Origin: Pantoea alfalfae
GTDB lineage: Bacteria > Pseudomonadota > Gammaproteobacteria > Enterobacterales > Enterobacteriaceae
Reading direction: 5' to 3'
NCBI RefSeq assembly: GCF_019880205.1
Contig: NZ_CP082294.1
Coordinates: 62,001 to 126,000, forward strand
Length of the DNA: 64,000 nt
Under the pieces are notes generated by a model. It was not told the origin of the DNA. It did no database searches and worked only from the letters and a program-made list of their open reading frames with translations. The translations under genes were made by a program, and so were the position numbers. This document shows, piece after piece, positions 1-8,881 of this stretch (its first letter is position 1; each line of letters opens with the position of its first letter).

Positions 1-576
1 AGCGTGGCGGATCTCAAAGGCAAGCGTGTGGCGCTGAATAAAGGTTCTGACGTTAACTATCTGCTGGTCACCGCGCTGGAGCAGGCAGGGCTGACTTATA
101 AAGACATTACGCCAGTCTATCTGCCACCTGCGGATGCGCGCGCCGCTTTCCAGCGCGGCGCGGTAGATGCCTGGGTCATCTGGGATCCCTACTACGCCGA
201 AGTGGAAACCAACGCCCATGCGCGGCTGCTTAAAAATGCCGAAGGGCTGGTGCCGCACTACACCTTCTACCTTGCCAGCCGCAAGTTCGCAGAAACTTAT
301 CCTCAAATCGCCACTGAGGTGGTGGATGAGCTGGGTTCGCTGAGTCAGTGGGCTAATCAAAATCAGGAAGAGGCAGCAAAAATCATGTCCACCTCAACCG
401 GTCTGCCGCAGCCGATCTGGCAGCGCGCCCTGGCAAGGATGCCGTTTGGCGCAGAGCGGATGACGCCAGACGTCTTCACCCAGCAGCAGGCGCTGGCAGA
501 TACCTTTACCCGGATTGGTCTGTTGCCGGTGAAAGTCGATATCCGCAGCGCGACGTGGTCGCAGGATAAGAAGTAG
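1..576 (+). CDS. ssuA: Aliphatic sulfonate ABC transporter substrate-binding protein, 3' part
   Basis: The reading frame is open from the window edge, so only the C-terminal ~191 residues are present. The product is the periplasmic binding protein that delivers alkanesulfonates to the SsuBC importer for sulfur scavenging. Seen: an NMT1/SsuA-type domain segment with GKRVALNKGSDVNYLL near the left edge and the family's WVIWDPYYAEVE stretch around residues 58-69. The next gene (934) is a dehydrogenase and not ssuB/ssuC/ssuD, so this is either a solitary binding-protein gene or the end of an operon whose other genes lie upstream. An internal GTG at position 4 is not the true start. Confidence 0.85.
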   Translation, partial: SVADLKGKRVALNKGSDVNYLLVTALEQAGLTYKDITPVYLPPADARAAFQRGAVDAWVIWDPYYAEVETNAHARLLKNAEGLVPHYTFYLASRKFAETYPQIATEVVDELGSLSQWANQNQEEAAKIMSTSTGLPQPIWQRALARMPFGAERMTPDVFTQQQALADTFTRIGLLPVKVDIRSATWSQDKK

Positions 577-583
577 GCAAGCA

Positions 584-618
584 TCAGGCGAATATTTATC
601 CGGATAAGCTTCGTCTGA
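584..618 (+). terminator. Imperfect hairpin after ssuA
   Basis: TCAGGCGAA (584-592) pairs with TTCGTCTGA (610-618) with one G-T wobble, and the interior contains the palindrome TTATCCGGATAA. There is no T-run, so this may be a processing or 3'-stabilising hairpin rather than a strict intrinsic terminator. Confidence 0.4.
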
Positions 619-933
619 CATCTGATAATCAGTCTCTCTAAATAGCAACAGGCGGCCTTGCTAATCTCTTTCCGGTAATAGGTCCGTAGCATTACAGCAG
701 GGTGAGGATAAGCAGAAAGGCGGGGAAGACAAAAGGGAATTTAGCGAAGCGGTGTTTATATTTCATAGAGTTACACGATGTTAATGTTAGCAGCCTGCTT
801 CATAATCTGTTCTACACTTACGCATTCAATTACGCCCGTTGATTGAAAAGCAGCATCACGAAGAGGGTACGCGTCAGCAATGCATCATGCAGTCGCCACC
901 CTCAAAACTGATCATGCCCGTGAGGTAAACATT
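619..933. other. Intergenic region upstream of fdhA
   Basis: About 315 bases without a supportable gene. It should hold the promoter of the dehydrogenase gene at 934. I see no clear operator or RNA structure. An in-frame ATG at 880 would extend the downstream gene by 18 residues but has no good ribosome-binding site. Confidence 0.4.
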
Positions 934-2067
934 ATGAAAGCAGTTGTCTATAACGGACCTTTTGACGTTTCAGTCAAAGACGTTCCGGATCCGAAAATCG
1001 TTCGTCCCACCGATGTGATTGTCCGTATTACCACCACCAATATCTGCGGTTCTGACTTACATATGTACGAAGGGCGAACCAGCTTCGAGCAGGGTCGCAT
1101 CTTCGGCCATGAGAATCTGGGCCAGGTTGTTGAAATCGGTAGCGGTGTAGAGCGGATTAAAGTCGGTGATTATGTCTGCCTGCCCTTTAATATCGGCTGC
1201 GGCTTCTGTGAAAACTGCGAGAAAGGGTTAACCGGTTACTGTCTCACGGCAAATCCGGGTACGGCCGGTGCCGCCTATGGCTTTGCGGAGATGGGCGAAT
1301 GGGAGGGTGGTCAGGCGGAGTTACTTCGTGTTCCCTTTGCTGACTTTAACTGCCTGGTACTGCCGCCGGATGCGGCAGAAAAGGAGGAAGACTACGTTAT
1401 GCTGTCCGACATCTTCCCTACCGGCTGGCATGCCACGGAGCTGGCAGGATTACGCCCTGGCGAGAGTGTTGCCATTTACGGTGCTGGCCCGGTTGGCTTA
1501 ATGGCGGCACATTCGGCCATGATTAAAGGCGCATCACAGGTCTTTGTGGTCGATACCCATCCTGACAGACTGGCGTTAGCCGAACAGATTGGTGCAGTGG
1601 CGATCAATGGCGTGGGCGATGAGGCGGTCAATAAAATCCTCGAACTCACCGATGGGCGCGGCACGGATTGCGGTTGCGAGTGCGTGGGTTATCAGTGCTG
1701 CAATAAACATGGCCATGAGGACAACTCCGCCACGCTGAACAGCCTTGTTGCATCAACTAAGGCCACGGGCGGGATTGGTACGGTAGGCGTTTTTGTTCCT
1801 CAGGATCCCGGCGGTGCAACTGAGCTGGCTAAAGAGGGTAAAGTGCCGTTCGATTTTGGTACGTTCTGGTTTAAAGGTCAGTCAATGAAAACCGGCCAGT
1901 GTAACGTGAAAGCCTACAACCGCCAGCTCGCCAGGCTTATCCATCAGGGCAGAGCTAATCCGGCGCAGATCATCTCACATCGTCTTGCACTGGCAGATGC
2001 TCCCGAAGGCTATAAGCATTTTGACGATCGTGATAATGGCTGGACAAAAGTTATTCTGAAACCCTGA
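934..2067 (+). CDS. fdhA: Zinc-dependent alcohol dehydrogenase, glutathione-independent formaldehyde dehydrogenase type
   Basis: A 377-residue medium-chain dehydrogenase that by family oxidises formaldehyde or another aldehyde/alcohol with NAD+. The N-terminal GroES-like domain has the catalytic zinc ligands in NICGSDLH and FGHEN. The structural zinc lobe is present as CGFCENCEKGLTGYC with four cysteines. The Rossmann motif is GAGPVGLMAA. The long C-terminal insertion with QCCNKHGHED is typical of the tetrameric formaldehyde dehydrogenase subgroup. I chose ATG 934 (MKAVVYNGPFDV) because TGAGG lies just upstream and homologs start with MKAVVY; the upstream ATG at 880 is less likely. Monocistronic. 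Confidence 0.88.
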   Translation: MKAVVYNGPFDVSVKDVPDPKIVRPTDVIVRITTTNICGSDLHMYEGRTSFEQGRIFGHENLGQVVEIGSGVERIKVGDYVCLPFNIGCGFCENCEKGLTGYCLTANPGTAGAAYGFAEMGEWEGGQAELLRVPFADFNCLVLPPDAAEKEEDYVMLSDIFPTGWHATELAGLRPGESVAIYGAGPVGLMAAHSAMIKGASQVFVVDTHPDRLALAEQIGAVAINGVGDEAVNKILELTDGRGTDCGCECVGYQCCNKHGHEDNSATLNSLVASTKATGGIGTVGVFVPQDPGGATELAKEGKVPFDFGTFWFKGQSMKTGQCNVKAYNRQLARLIHQGRANPAQIISHRLALADAPEGYKHFDDRDNGWTKVILKP

Positions 2068-2361
2068 ATCGTGAGCCATAGCCGCATAAGCCACATTCAG
2101 GCGGAAATGAGAAGGAGAACTAAAAGCCTGTCTGTGGTTTGATGCTTTCAGCGTGTGTTATGACTCTTATGAGAAAGAGGCGAGGTGAAAGCGCCGGGGC
2201 GTTTTGCAAATCAAATCGAACGGCTCTTTGCAGAATGATTTAGCGTTTAGCTTTTTTGATAAAGAACACATCAGTTTCAACGGGTTCTGAACATGCCGTG
2301 GCTGATTAACAGTGCCTCATGCTGATACGATAAAACGCTGTCAGGTAGCCCTGGAGGGGTT
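2068..2361. other. Intergenic region before toxin-antitoxin remnants
   Basis: About 290 bases with no supportable gene. CTGGAGGGGTTATG at 2351-2364 gives a good ribosome-binding site and ATG for the broken antitoxin gene that follows. Confidence 0.4.
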
Positions 2362-2611
2362 ATGTCATACATAGTTTTGCGATACCCGTGCCCGCACAGA
2401 GGCGCTGAAAAGCGATCCCATTGCCATTGTTAAAGCAGGGAAGGGTTATCCGGTCGCAATACTCCACCAAAATCAGCCTGCATTTTATTGCGTCCCGGCA
2501 GAGCTTTACGAACTGATACCTGATGCCCTTGACGATAATGAACTGGTTAAACTGGTCCACGAACGCAGCAACCAGCCTCTGCTTGATGTCGTTCTGGATC
2601 AGCTTTTGTGA
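2362..2611 (+). pseudogene. Frameshifted Phd/YefM-family (StbD-like) antitoxin
   Basis: Two plus-strand frames together encode one antitoxin. ATG 2362, with GGAGGGG upstream, reads MSYIVLR and then shifts; the frame entered near 2381 gives DTRARTEALKSDP, then PVAILHQNQPAFYCVPAELYE and a C-terminal DNELVKLVHERS...LLDVVLDQLL ending at TGA 2609-2611. The AILxxNxPAFYCVPAELYE core is characteristic of StbD/RelB-type antitoxins of the Phd/YefM fold. An in-frame TAG (2372-2374) and the need for a one- or two-base indel near 2378 show it is broken. A sequencing error cannot be excluded. Confidence 0.6.
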
Positions 2612-2643
2612 GTTATATCTTCGATACTCAATCGCATCAGTAA
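2608..2643 (+). pseudogene. 11-codon stub of the partner RelE/StbE toxin
   Basis: GTG 2608 overlaps the antitoxin stop by 4 bases, as in stbDE-type operons, and encodes VSYIFDTQSHQ before TAA at 2641. The first residues resemble the MxYxFxF start of StbE/RelE-like toxins, but nothing toxin-like follows, so the toxin seems deleted after its first codons. Confidence 0.4.
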
Positions 2644-2950
2644 GATACGGCTGGTTCGTGTTTTGCAATGGTTCGGGCTTGTAACTGCTATTCAACACCG
2701 ACAAATCCACTGTTTTAGCCGTCCGATCAAGGTCATAGGCAACCTGAATTCGAAGCTACATCTCAGGTGTACTGCCGATAACAGCAGCCAGTTTGATAGC
2801 CATCTCAGGCGTTGCAGCGGTGATACCAGAAACCATTCCTGATGCTGTAGAGGGTGCAATAGCCAAAGCACGAGCCAACTCCCTGATTCCATTGTCGAGA
2901 TCTTCCATGATGTCGGAAATAACTTCACCTGCGTGTGGGGGATTAGGCAT
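2640..2950 (-). pseudogene. HigA-family antitoxin with premature amber stop
   Basis: From ATG 2950 on the minus strand the product begins MPNPPHAGEVI, matching the NPPHPGEVL start of HigA-type antitoxins. A helix-turn-helix follows (ELARALAIAPSTASGMVSG), then PEMAIKLAAVIGSTPEM. The next codon is TAG (2758-2756) where the family has a tryptophan (PEMW), and the same frame continues with LRIQVAYDLDRTAKTVDL as expected of the HigA C-terminus. It is therefore a full-length gene cut by one TGG-to-TAG change. No HigB toxin is visible upstream. The exact 3' end is estimated. Confidence 0.6.
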
Positions 2951-3220
2951 TGTCTTTAGCGATAGTCCTCATAATTTAGAATCCAGGCGTTACCGTTTTT
3001 AAACTAAAAGTAATGCGCCCCTTTCCCGTAACAATTATGTATTATTTAACATAATTAGTATTATGCGCTCTGTTTTCAGGCTTGAATTACACCTGGTTTT
3101 GCTAATCTACCTTCAACCCTATCGCTGCCTCCACACCTTGAGCAATCTTCCTCAATGTCCTACCTTCAATCAGCGCCCAAACGCCTCACAATCACACTCG
3201 TCCGATCTACCGGAGGCCCA

Positions 3221-3916
3221 ATGAGCAACATTAGCAGCCCCAAACCCTATAGCGGCACCCTGTTTTTCGATGTGAATGAAACCCTTTTGTCCACTACCGA
3301 ACTGAACCATGCTGTCGCGCAGCGGCTTGGCAACAGGCCGGAGCGCGCCGAGGCCTGGTTTACCTCACTGTTGCATCATTCACTGGTCGAGTCAGTGACC
3401 GGCAGCTGGCACAGCTTTGGTGATATTGCCGAAGCGGTACTGAAGATGACCGCTGCGCGTTACGGCGTCACTCTGCCAGCTGACGCGACGCCGCTGGCTG
3501 ACATTATCGCCGCCATGCCCGCCCATCCTGACGTTGCCGCAGGACTGACGGCCCTGAAGCAGCAGAGTTTTACGCTGGTTGCGCTGACCAACTCCTCTGC
3601 CGCGCTGGCTGAAAAACAACTCAGCTCAGCCGGACTGGGACCGCTGTTCACTCGCATTCTCAGCGTGGAGGAGGTTCAGATTTATAAGCCCGACCTGAGA
3701 GTTTATCAGTGGGCAATGGAGGAGATGGGCAAACCCGTGTCTGAGTGCATGATGGTGGCGGCGCATGGCTGGGATGTGGGCGGCGCAAAACGGGCAGGCA
3801 TGAAAACTGCCTTTGTCAGGCGTCACGGACAGGTACCTTATCCGCTGGCACCTGCACCTGATTTGATCGTCAGCGATATCCAGGCGCTGGCCGCACAGCT
3901 TAAACTGCCCGGCTAA
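3221..3916 (+). CDS. Haloacid dehalogenase type II-like HAD hydrolase
   Basis: A 231-residue HAD-superfamily hydrolase similar to L-2-haloacid dehalogenases. Motif I is FFDVNETL with the nucleophile Asp near residue 17, motif II is LTNSS, motif III contains KPD in QIYKPDLRVY, and motif IV is AAHGWDVGGAKRAG. The substrate is not determinable; in enterobacteria such proteins often act on phosphorylated or halogenated small acids. Start chosen at ATG 3221 with GGAGG nine bases upstream, rather than the upstream in-frame ATG at 3155. It converges with the Fic gene and shares a terminator hairpin with it. Confidence 0.8.
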   Translation: MSNISSPKPYSGTLFFDVNETLLSTTELNHAVAQRLGNRPERAEAWFTSLLHHSLVESVTGSWHSFGDIAEAVLKMTAARYGVTLPADATPLADIIAAMPAHPDVAAGLTALKQQSFTLVALTNSSAALAEKQLSSAGLGPLFTRILSVEEVQIYKPDLRVYQWAMEEMGKPVSECMMVAAHGWDVGGAKRAGMKTAFVRRHGQVPYPLAPAPDLIVSDIQALAAQLKLPG

Positions 3917-3943
3917 GCATAGTGCTCAGTGATTCCCGGTAAA

Positions 3944-3968
3944 ACCCAGGCAGTCAGTCTGCCTGGGT
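3944..3968 (-). terminator. Terminator hairpin between HAD and Fic genes
   Basis: ACCCAGGCAG (3944-3953), loop TCAGT, CTGCCTGGGT (3959-3968). On the minus strand the stem is followed by TTTT, so it fits an intrinsic terminator for the Fic gene, whose stop codon lies in the loop. Confidence 0.7.
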
Positions 3969-5483
3969 CTCAAACGCCGCTCTGACCGCTTCCACGATGC
4001 GCCCGGACAGCGTCGTATCGTCCAGCACCGGAAACGCTTTTTTAAGCTTGCCAGAGATCTGCCAGCCATTTTCCTTCAGCGAGCGAATAATGCGACTCGC
4101 GTCCTGATCGGGCATTTCAACGACGTCCTTCAGACGCTGCTGTGCACGCTGAAATATCACCAATACGCGCGCTTCATCAGCCATCTCTTTTCTGACGGTA
4201 TGCTCTATAACTTTGCAGGTATAAAGCACATGCTCGGTTAAGTCGGGATAGCGCCAGGCGAACCGGGCATCCTCATACTCGCTGAAACTGAAGTTGCTCA
4301 GCGTGTCATCTTCATAGGTTTTCAGTTCGCCAAACCGATAGCAGCCCGCATAGCGCCGCATCAGCCGTTTCGAGAACACGTCCAGCGTGCGATCGTAGCC
4401 GACCCGAAAATCCATCGAACTGGTGATGGTGGCTGAGACCGGCAGGATGACCCCATCCGGTATCGCTCCGTCACGAATCAGCGTGTCATTGATTAAAAAT
4501 CGGTGGATGCGGCCATTGCCATCACGCATCGGGTGGATATAGACGAAGCCAAACGCAATAACCGCGGCACGGGCCAGTGGCGCGGCACCCCGCGTCGCCA
4601 GGTCAAAGGCTTTCAGGCCCTGCATGAAGCGAGGAACATCATCATAGTGCGGCGCAATATAGTGGACGATATCCTCACGCATTGTCGACTGCCCGACAAA
4701 CACGGGTGAGCGGCGCAGGCCCAGTCCCAGTGCGTCCTGGCCAAGAATGCCCTGCTGTATGGTATGCAGGCTGCTATCACTGAGCGAATCGTCAAGCTGT
4801 CCGCAATACTGCGCAATAACGTGAGCAAACCGCTGAATGCGGTCGCCCTGATCCGACTCTTTCTCAATGAGAAAACTGGCGCGCGACTCTTTAAATGTCA
4901 GCCAGCTGGCAGTGCGCATCAGAATGTCTGCGCCAAAGGCGTTATCCAGATCGTTTAAGGCATCATTGAGATCGAACGTAAGCGCCTGCTCAACGGCCGC
5001 GGTCCTGCGTACCAGCGGGCAGAAATCCACCGATCCTGGCAGGTTATCATTGATGCGCCAGCGTCTGACGCGCTTTACTGTCGTTCGGGTCAGATAGGCT
5101 TTGGATGAAATGGCCTCAATATAACCTCCATTGGTGACATCCGGTACCTGCAGCGTGTTGCCGGTCAGCCATTCATAGAGAAAGCCAGCCCGTCGCGCAT
5201 ACTGTCCGAACGGCTCCTGACGGCACCACGCCTCCAGCGGTTCCGGGCCGACAGCGGTAAACAGGCGGGCAAAAAACTCCAGGTGAATCTCTTCGTACTT
5301 GAGACCAAAGGCAAAGTGACCGGCAAAATCATCTTCCGGTTGATAGCCAGGTGGATAATGATTTTCAACCTGGCCCTGGCTGTCATGATGAGAGCGTACC
5401 GTTCCAATAGCTGACTTAACGCGTAATGGCTGCGCCAGTTGGATAGCATAACGTTCGCGCAGTGCGCTAAAGCCGACCAGCAT
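3954..5483 (-). CDS. Fic domain protein (putative AMP transferase)
   Basis: A 509-residue cytoplasmic protein with a central Fic core: HPMRDGNGRIHR around residues 316-327 fits the HxFxxGNGRxxR active-site consensus, including the catalytic His, the phosphate-binding GNGR and the final Arg. By family it would transfer AMP or another nucleotide phosphate onto hydroxyl side chains of a target protein. The long N- and C-terminal extensions are not recognised. I see no separate antitoxin gene of the FicA type next to it, so any inhibitory helix would have to be internal. Start is ATG 5483. Two near-identical 20-base direct repeats lie in the upstream region and could be operators. Confidence 0.82.
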   Translation of the reverse strand: MLVGFSALRERYAIQLAQPLRVKSAIGTVRSHHDSQGQVENHYPPGYQPEDDFAGHFAFGLKYEEIHLEFFARLFTAVGPEPLEAWCRQEPFGQYARRAGFLYEWLTGNTLQVPDVTNGGYIEAISSKAYLTRTTVKRVRRWRINDNLPGSVDFCPLVRRTAAVEQALTFDLNDALNDLDNAFGADILMRTASWLTFKESRASFLIEKESDQGDRIQRFAHVIAQYCGQLDDSLSDSSLHTIQQGILGQDALGLGLRRSPVFVGQSTMREDIVHYIAPHYDDVPRFMQGLKAFDLATRGAAPLARAAVIAFGFVYIHPMRDGNGRIHRFLINDTLIRDGAIPDGVILPVSATITSSMDFRVGYDRTLDVFSKRLMRRYAGCYRFGELKTYEDDTLSNFSFSEYEDARFAWRYPDLTEHVLYTCKVIEHTVRKEMADEARVLVIFQRAQQRLKDVVEMPDQDASRIIRSLKENGWQISGKLKKAFPVLDDTTLSGRIVEAVRAAFETQAD

Positions 5484-5500
5484 AATGAATCCTTTATCCG

Positions 5501-5593
5501 TTGCCCGAAAACGATAACAAAAAGGATTTTTAACACTAAAACGCTAATATGCCTATCATGGCGACATTAATTTTTGCCCGAAAACAATAATAA
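5501..5593 (+). repeat. Pair of 20-bp direct repeats upstream of the Fic gene
   Basis: TTGCCCGAAAACGATAACAA (5501-5520) recurs at 5574-5593 with 18 of 20 bases identical (differences at positions 13 and 18). The first copy starts 18 bases upstream of the Fic start codon. Spacing between copies is about seven helical turns. They may be regulator-binding sites for the Fic gene. Confidence 0.6.
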
Positions 5594-5629
5594 CAATGAT
5601 TTATGATGCGGAAACGCTAACTTATCTGT

Positions 5630-5995
5630 TCAGGGCTTAACCACAATGCACAGCAGCCCGATAACAATAATCGCTACGCCCGCCAGGCTATGCCAGCTGA
5701 ACGCCTCATGGAATACCGGCACGCAGACCGCCACCAGCCAGACCAGCACGTAACTCAGGCTGAGCAGCGGATAGACCCGATTCAGCGGAAAATAGTGCAG
5801 CGCGCGAATCCAGCAAAGCATCGAGACACCATACGCGCCCAGCCCGGCCAGCAGCAGCAAGGCGGGCAGTATGGCAACAGCAGGCAGAGACACAATGCTG
5901 CTGGCATCGGGCAGCCGCGGCATCGCCCAGCGCATCATCAGCTGTGCCGCTGAGACCAGCAGCACGCTGCAGGCGACCCATCCATACCCTTTCAT
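5630..5995 (-). CDS. arnF: Undecaprenyl-phosphate-L-Ara4N flippase subunit ArnF
   Basis: A 121-residue, four-helix SMR/EamA-type small membrane protein. With ArnE it is thought to move undecaprenyl-phosphate-L-Ara4N across the inner membrane. Seen: hydrophobic helices starting with GWVACSVLLVSAAQLMM, and the conserved FPLNRVYPLLSLSYVLVW segment. It is the last gene of the arn operon; its ATG (5995) overlaps the arnE stop by 4 bases. Confidence 0.9.
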   Translation of the reverse strand: MKGYGWVACSVLLVSAAQLMMRWAMPRLPDASSIVSLPAVAILPALLLLAGLGAYGVSMLCWIRALHYFPLNRVYPLLSLSYVLVWLVAVCVPVFHEAFSWHSLAGVAIIVIGLLCIVVKP

Positions 5996-6312
5996 AGCTG
6001 ACTCGCCATCAGCGCCACACCCGTCACCACCAGCAGCGTGCCGGCAATCTGGCGCAGCGTTAACCGTTCGCGCCAGAGGATGCGCCCGGCCAGCGCAACG
6101 AAAATGAAGTTCAGGCTCAGCATGGGATAGGCCTGACTCACCGGCACCCGCTGCAGTACCAGCAGCCAGAGGAGCATCGCAACGCCTAACAGCAGCACGC
6201 TCATGCCAATCCAGCTTAAGCGAATTCGGCGCGAAGTCGCGTGGGTCGCCTGTTTCTGGCACAGCTGCGCGCTGCAGCTGAGCAGACTCACCAGCACAAT
6301 CAGCAGCAGCAT
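5992..6312 (-). CDS. arnE: Undecaprenyl-phosphate-L-Ara4N flippase subunit ArnE
   Basis: A 106-residue four-helix membrane protein that pairs with ArnF. Seen: MLLLIVLVSLLSCSAQLCQKQA at the N-terminus and VSQAYPMLSLNFIFVALAGR, the ArnE counterpart of the ArnF YPLLSLSYV segment. Overlaps arnT by one base and arnF by four, indicating translational coupling. Confidence 0.9.
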   Translation of the reverse strand: MLLLIVLVSLLSCSAQLCQKQATHATSRRIRLSWIGMSVLLLGVAMLLWLLVLQRVPVSQAYPMLSLNFIFVALAGRILWRERLTLRQIAGTLLVVTGVALMASQL

Positions 6313-7979
6313 TACTTCATCTGACCGTAATAGAGGCAGACCAGCCTGCCCTGACGATAGACCGCATCGGGCACCGGCACATCCTCACCGATATCGCTGT
6401 GCACCGAGTCGACCAGCAACATCAGCGACACGCTTCCGATACGGCGATGGTCAGCAAGCCAGCCGCCAAAGTCAGCCTGAGAGACAAAGCGGGACTGCGC
6501 ATCCGGGTAGCTCAGCCCATATTCCAGCTCGCCTTTAGTGTCATAGAAACCGATATCGCTGCGTTGCAAATGCCAGGCTGCCGCAGAGGCTACGCCAGGA
6601 TTGTCCGCCAGGATAAAGCGGCTGGAGGCCAGACGCGCGCTAATCGTGGCAACAAAGTGCTGCGGCTGTTTAGCATCGCGGATTTTATCCGGGATCGCAG
6701 CGCCAATAAGCAGTGCGACCCCCAGCGGGCAAAGTGCGGCCGCCAGCCAGCGGCGTTGTGAAGATCGACAACTGTATGCGCCCACCAGCCCCCAGATGAG
6801 AAATGCCATCGCGCCCAGTACCAGCTTCAGCATCTCATGCGTAGCGAACAGCGGATGATGCGTCACGCTCCAGGGCGCCAGCACCAGCAGGACCGTTGCC
6901 AGAGTAAGGATGCCGAAAATCAGGTTAAGCCAGCCATTGACCGTTAAAGCGCGCCCTGCACGCTGGGCGGCGTTCAGCCCATAGTGCGCCATCAGCAGCG
7001 ACAGCGGCACAAAACAGGGCAGTATATAAGTCGGCAGCTTGCCTTTAGCCAGGCTGAAAAAAAGCAGCGGCATGACCGTCCAGCTCAGCAGAAAGAGCGC
7101 GCCCGGATGGTGCTGACGCTCGCGCCAGCCGGTCATTAATGCACCCGGTAACAGCGCCAGCCACGGCAGCGTGCCCAGCAGCAGAACCGGCAGGTAATAC
7201 CAGAACGGCGCCTTGTGTTGTGCATTCTTTTCCGCAAAGCGCTGGATATGCTCAATCCAGAAGAAGTAGTGCCAGAAATCGGGAGCCTGATGATAAATTG
7301 CCAGCGCCCAGGGCGCGCTGATCGCTGCGGCTGAAAGCACCGCCACTGGCCCGAAGCAGAGCAGCTCCGGAAGTCTCTTTCGCCAGATCGCCCACGGCAG
7401 AATCGCCAGCACAGGCACTGCCAGCGCCAGAAAGCCTTTGGTCATAAATCCCATGCCGCAGGCGAGACCCAGCAGCAGATAGCCGCCCGCGCGCCCGGCG
7501 CGTCCGCTGGCCTCCGTCGCCAGCCAGAAGCTGCACATCCCGGCCGCCAGCCAGAGCATCAGCATGGGATCGAGCACTGCATAGGTGCCGACGCCATAGA
7601 CCAGCAGCGAACTGAGGAAAATCAGGCTACTGACAGCGGCGGTGCGCGCCGAACCAAATATCCGCCTGCCGAGCCAGAAGATCAGCGCGGCAGTAATCGC
7701 CGTTGAGAATATCGCTCCTGCCCGCACGCCAAAGTTGTTATGACCGAACAGCCACTGACCCAGCGAATTGACCCAGTAGCCAGCAATCGGTTTTTCAAAA
7801 TAACGCAGGCCGAAGAAGTGCGGCGTGACCCAGTTACCCGTGGCCAGCATCTCCCGACTGATCTCCGCATAACGGGTTTCATCCGGTTGCCAGAGGTCGC
7901 GGAACATCGGTGGGATCAGGTAATAGAGAACAAAAAAGCCGAAAAAAAGTAGCCACTTCGTGTTGTTATGTATCCGCAC
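6312..7979 (-). CDS. arnT: Lipid A 4-amino-4-deoxy-L-arabinosyltransferase ArnT
   Basis: A 555-residue GT-C glycosyltransferase of the inner membrane. It transfers L-Ara4N from the undecaprenyl carrier to lipid A phosphates at the periplasmic face, lowering negative charge and giving cationic peptide/polymyxin resistance. The periplasmic loop motif WQPDETRYAEIS near residues 31-42 contains the conserved catalytic Asp-Glu. About a dozen hydrophobic helices follow, then a soluble C-terminal part. Length equals that of known ArnT proteins (~550). One-base overlap with arnD and arnE. Confidence 0.93.
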   Translation of the reverse strand: MRIHNNTKWLLFFGFFVLYYLIPPMFRDLWQPDETRYAEISREMLATGNWVTPHFFGLRYFEKPIAGYWVNSLGQWLFGHNNFGVRAGAIFSTAITAALIFWLGRRIFGSARTAAVSSLIFLSSLLVYGVGTYAVLDPMLMLWLAAGMCSFWLATEASGRAGRAGGYLLLGLACGMGFMTKGFLALAVPVLAILPWAIWRKRLPELLCFGPVAVLSAAAISAPWALAIYHQAPDFWHYFFWIEHIQRFAEKNAQHKAPFWYYLPVLLLGTLPWLALLPGALMTGWRERQHHPGALFLLSWTVMPLLFFSLAKGKLPTYILPCFVPLSLLMAHYGLNAAQRAGRALTVNGWLNLIFGILTLATVLLVLAPWSVTHHPLFATHEMLKLVLGAMAFLIWGLVGAYSCRSSQRRWLAAALCPLGVALLIGAAIPDKIRDAKQPQHFVATISARLASSRFILADNPGVASAAAWHLQRSDIGFYDTKGELEYGLSYPDAQSRFVSQADFGGWLADHRRIGSVSLMLLVDSVHSDIGEDVPVPDAVYRQGRLVCLYYGQMK

Positions 7980-8881
7980 TAGTTCGCCTCTTCAGTCAGT
8001 TTCTGGCAGCCCAGCCACCCTTCCCGTCCGGGAATTTCGCCTCTGACGACCCTGCCCACCGGTAACGTGCTGAGATCATCGGGCAGCAGCTCGCCTAACG
8101 GACAGAACTGAATACCGTTACGTTCTGCAGCATCCAGCAGCTGGTCAAAGTCCGGGTAGCCGATGATCCCCTCGACTTCGGCATGTATGGTGTAAACCGC
8201 GCCCTCATCAGACGCGAGCATCTTCGCCAGAATGTAGTCGTTATAGCCTGCTGCGCTGACCTCGCGGCCAACCACTTCATCCCATGTGGGCAGCGTCACC
8301 GGAATCTGTACCGTGCCGATCTGCCCATCCGGCAGCAGAGGCCGGAACGGGCCGCTGCCCCGACAGTCGCTGTTGTAGTGAAAGCCAAAGTCCTGTTTGG
8401 CAGCGATGACCCGGCCATCAGCGCGCCAGCCTGCAACGGCCGAGCAGCTGACCGGGTGACCGAGGATTTCACTCAGCGTTTCGGTGCCGCGCGCTATCTG
8501 CTCAACCAGCTTGTCCTGCGGCCAGACGCCGGCCCAGGTCTGCCAGGCAAAGTGGTCCCAGGCATGCAGGCCGACCTCATGCTGACGGGTGGCGTCCTGC
8601 ATGATTTGCCGCAGGCCGCGTCCCATCTGCTTTCCCGGCCAGGCCGTGCCGGCGAGCAGAATGTCCCAGCCATAGAGCGATGCAGCACGGGAACGCAGCA
8701 TCTTCATGAGAAACGCTGGTTTCACCAGCCGCCAGAGATGACGGCCCATGTTGTCTGGTCCCACGCTGAAGAAAAAGCTGCCCCGCACCGCATGACGCCG
8801 GAACAGCTCAAGCAGCGCCGGCACACCCTGCTTCGTGCCGCGCCAGGTATCTACGTCAATCCGCAGACCAATCTTCTTCAT
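7979..8881 (-). CDS. arnD: 4-deoxy-4-formamido-L-arabinose-phosphoundecaprenol deformylase ArnD
   Basis: A 300-residue NodB/polysaccharide-deacetylase-fold enzyme that removes the formyl group from undecaprenyl-phosphate-L-Ara4FN. Seen: [10 protein letters not shown] with the NodB Asp, LHAWDHFAW with metal-binding histidines, and [20 protein letters not shown] chose ATG 8881, which overlaps the arnA TGA stop by one base (TGATG); a GTG just upstream at 8884 is in frame but less likely. Confidence 0.92.
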   Translation of the reverse strand: MKKIGLRIDVDTWRGTKQGVPALLELFRRHAVRGSFFFSVGPDNMGRHLWRLVKPAFLMKMLRSRAASLYGWDILLAGTAWPGKQMGRGLRQIMQDATRQHEVGLHAWDHFAWQTWAGVWPQDKLVEQIARGTETLSEILGHPVSCSAVAGWRADGRVIAAKQDFGFHYNSDCRGSGPFRPLLPDGQIGTVQIPVTLPTWDEVVGREVSAAGYNDYILAKMLASDEGAVYTIHAEVEGIIGYPDFDQLLDAAERNGIQFCPLGELLPDDLSTLPVGRVVRGEIPGREGWLGCQKLTEEAN

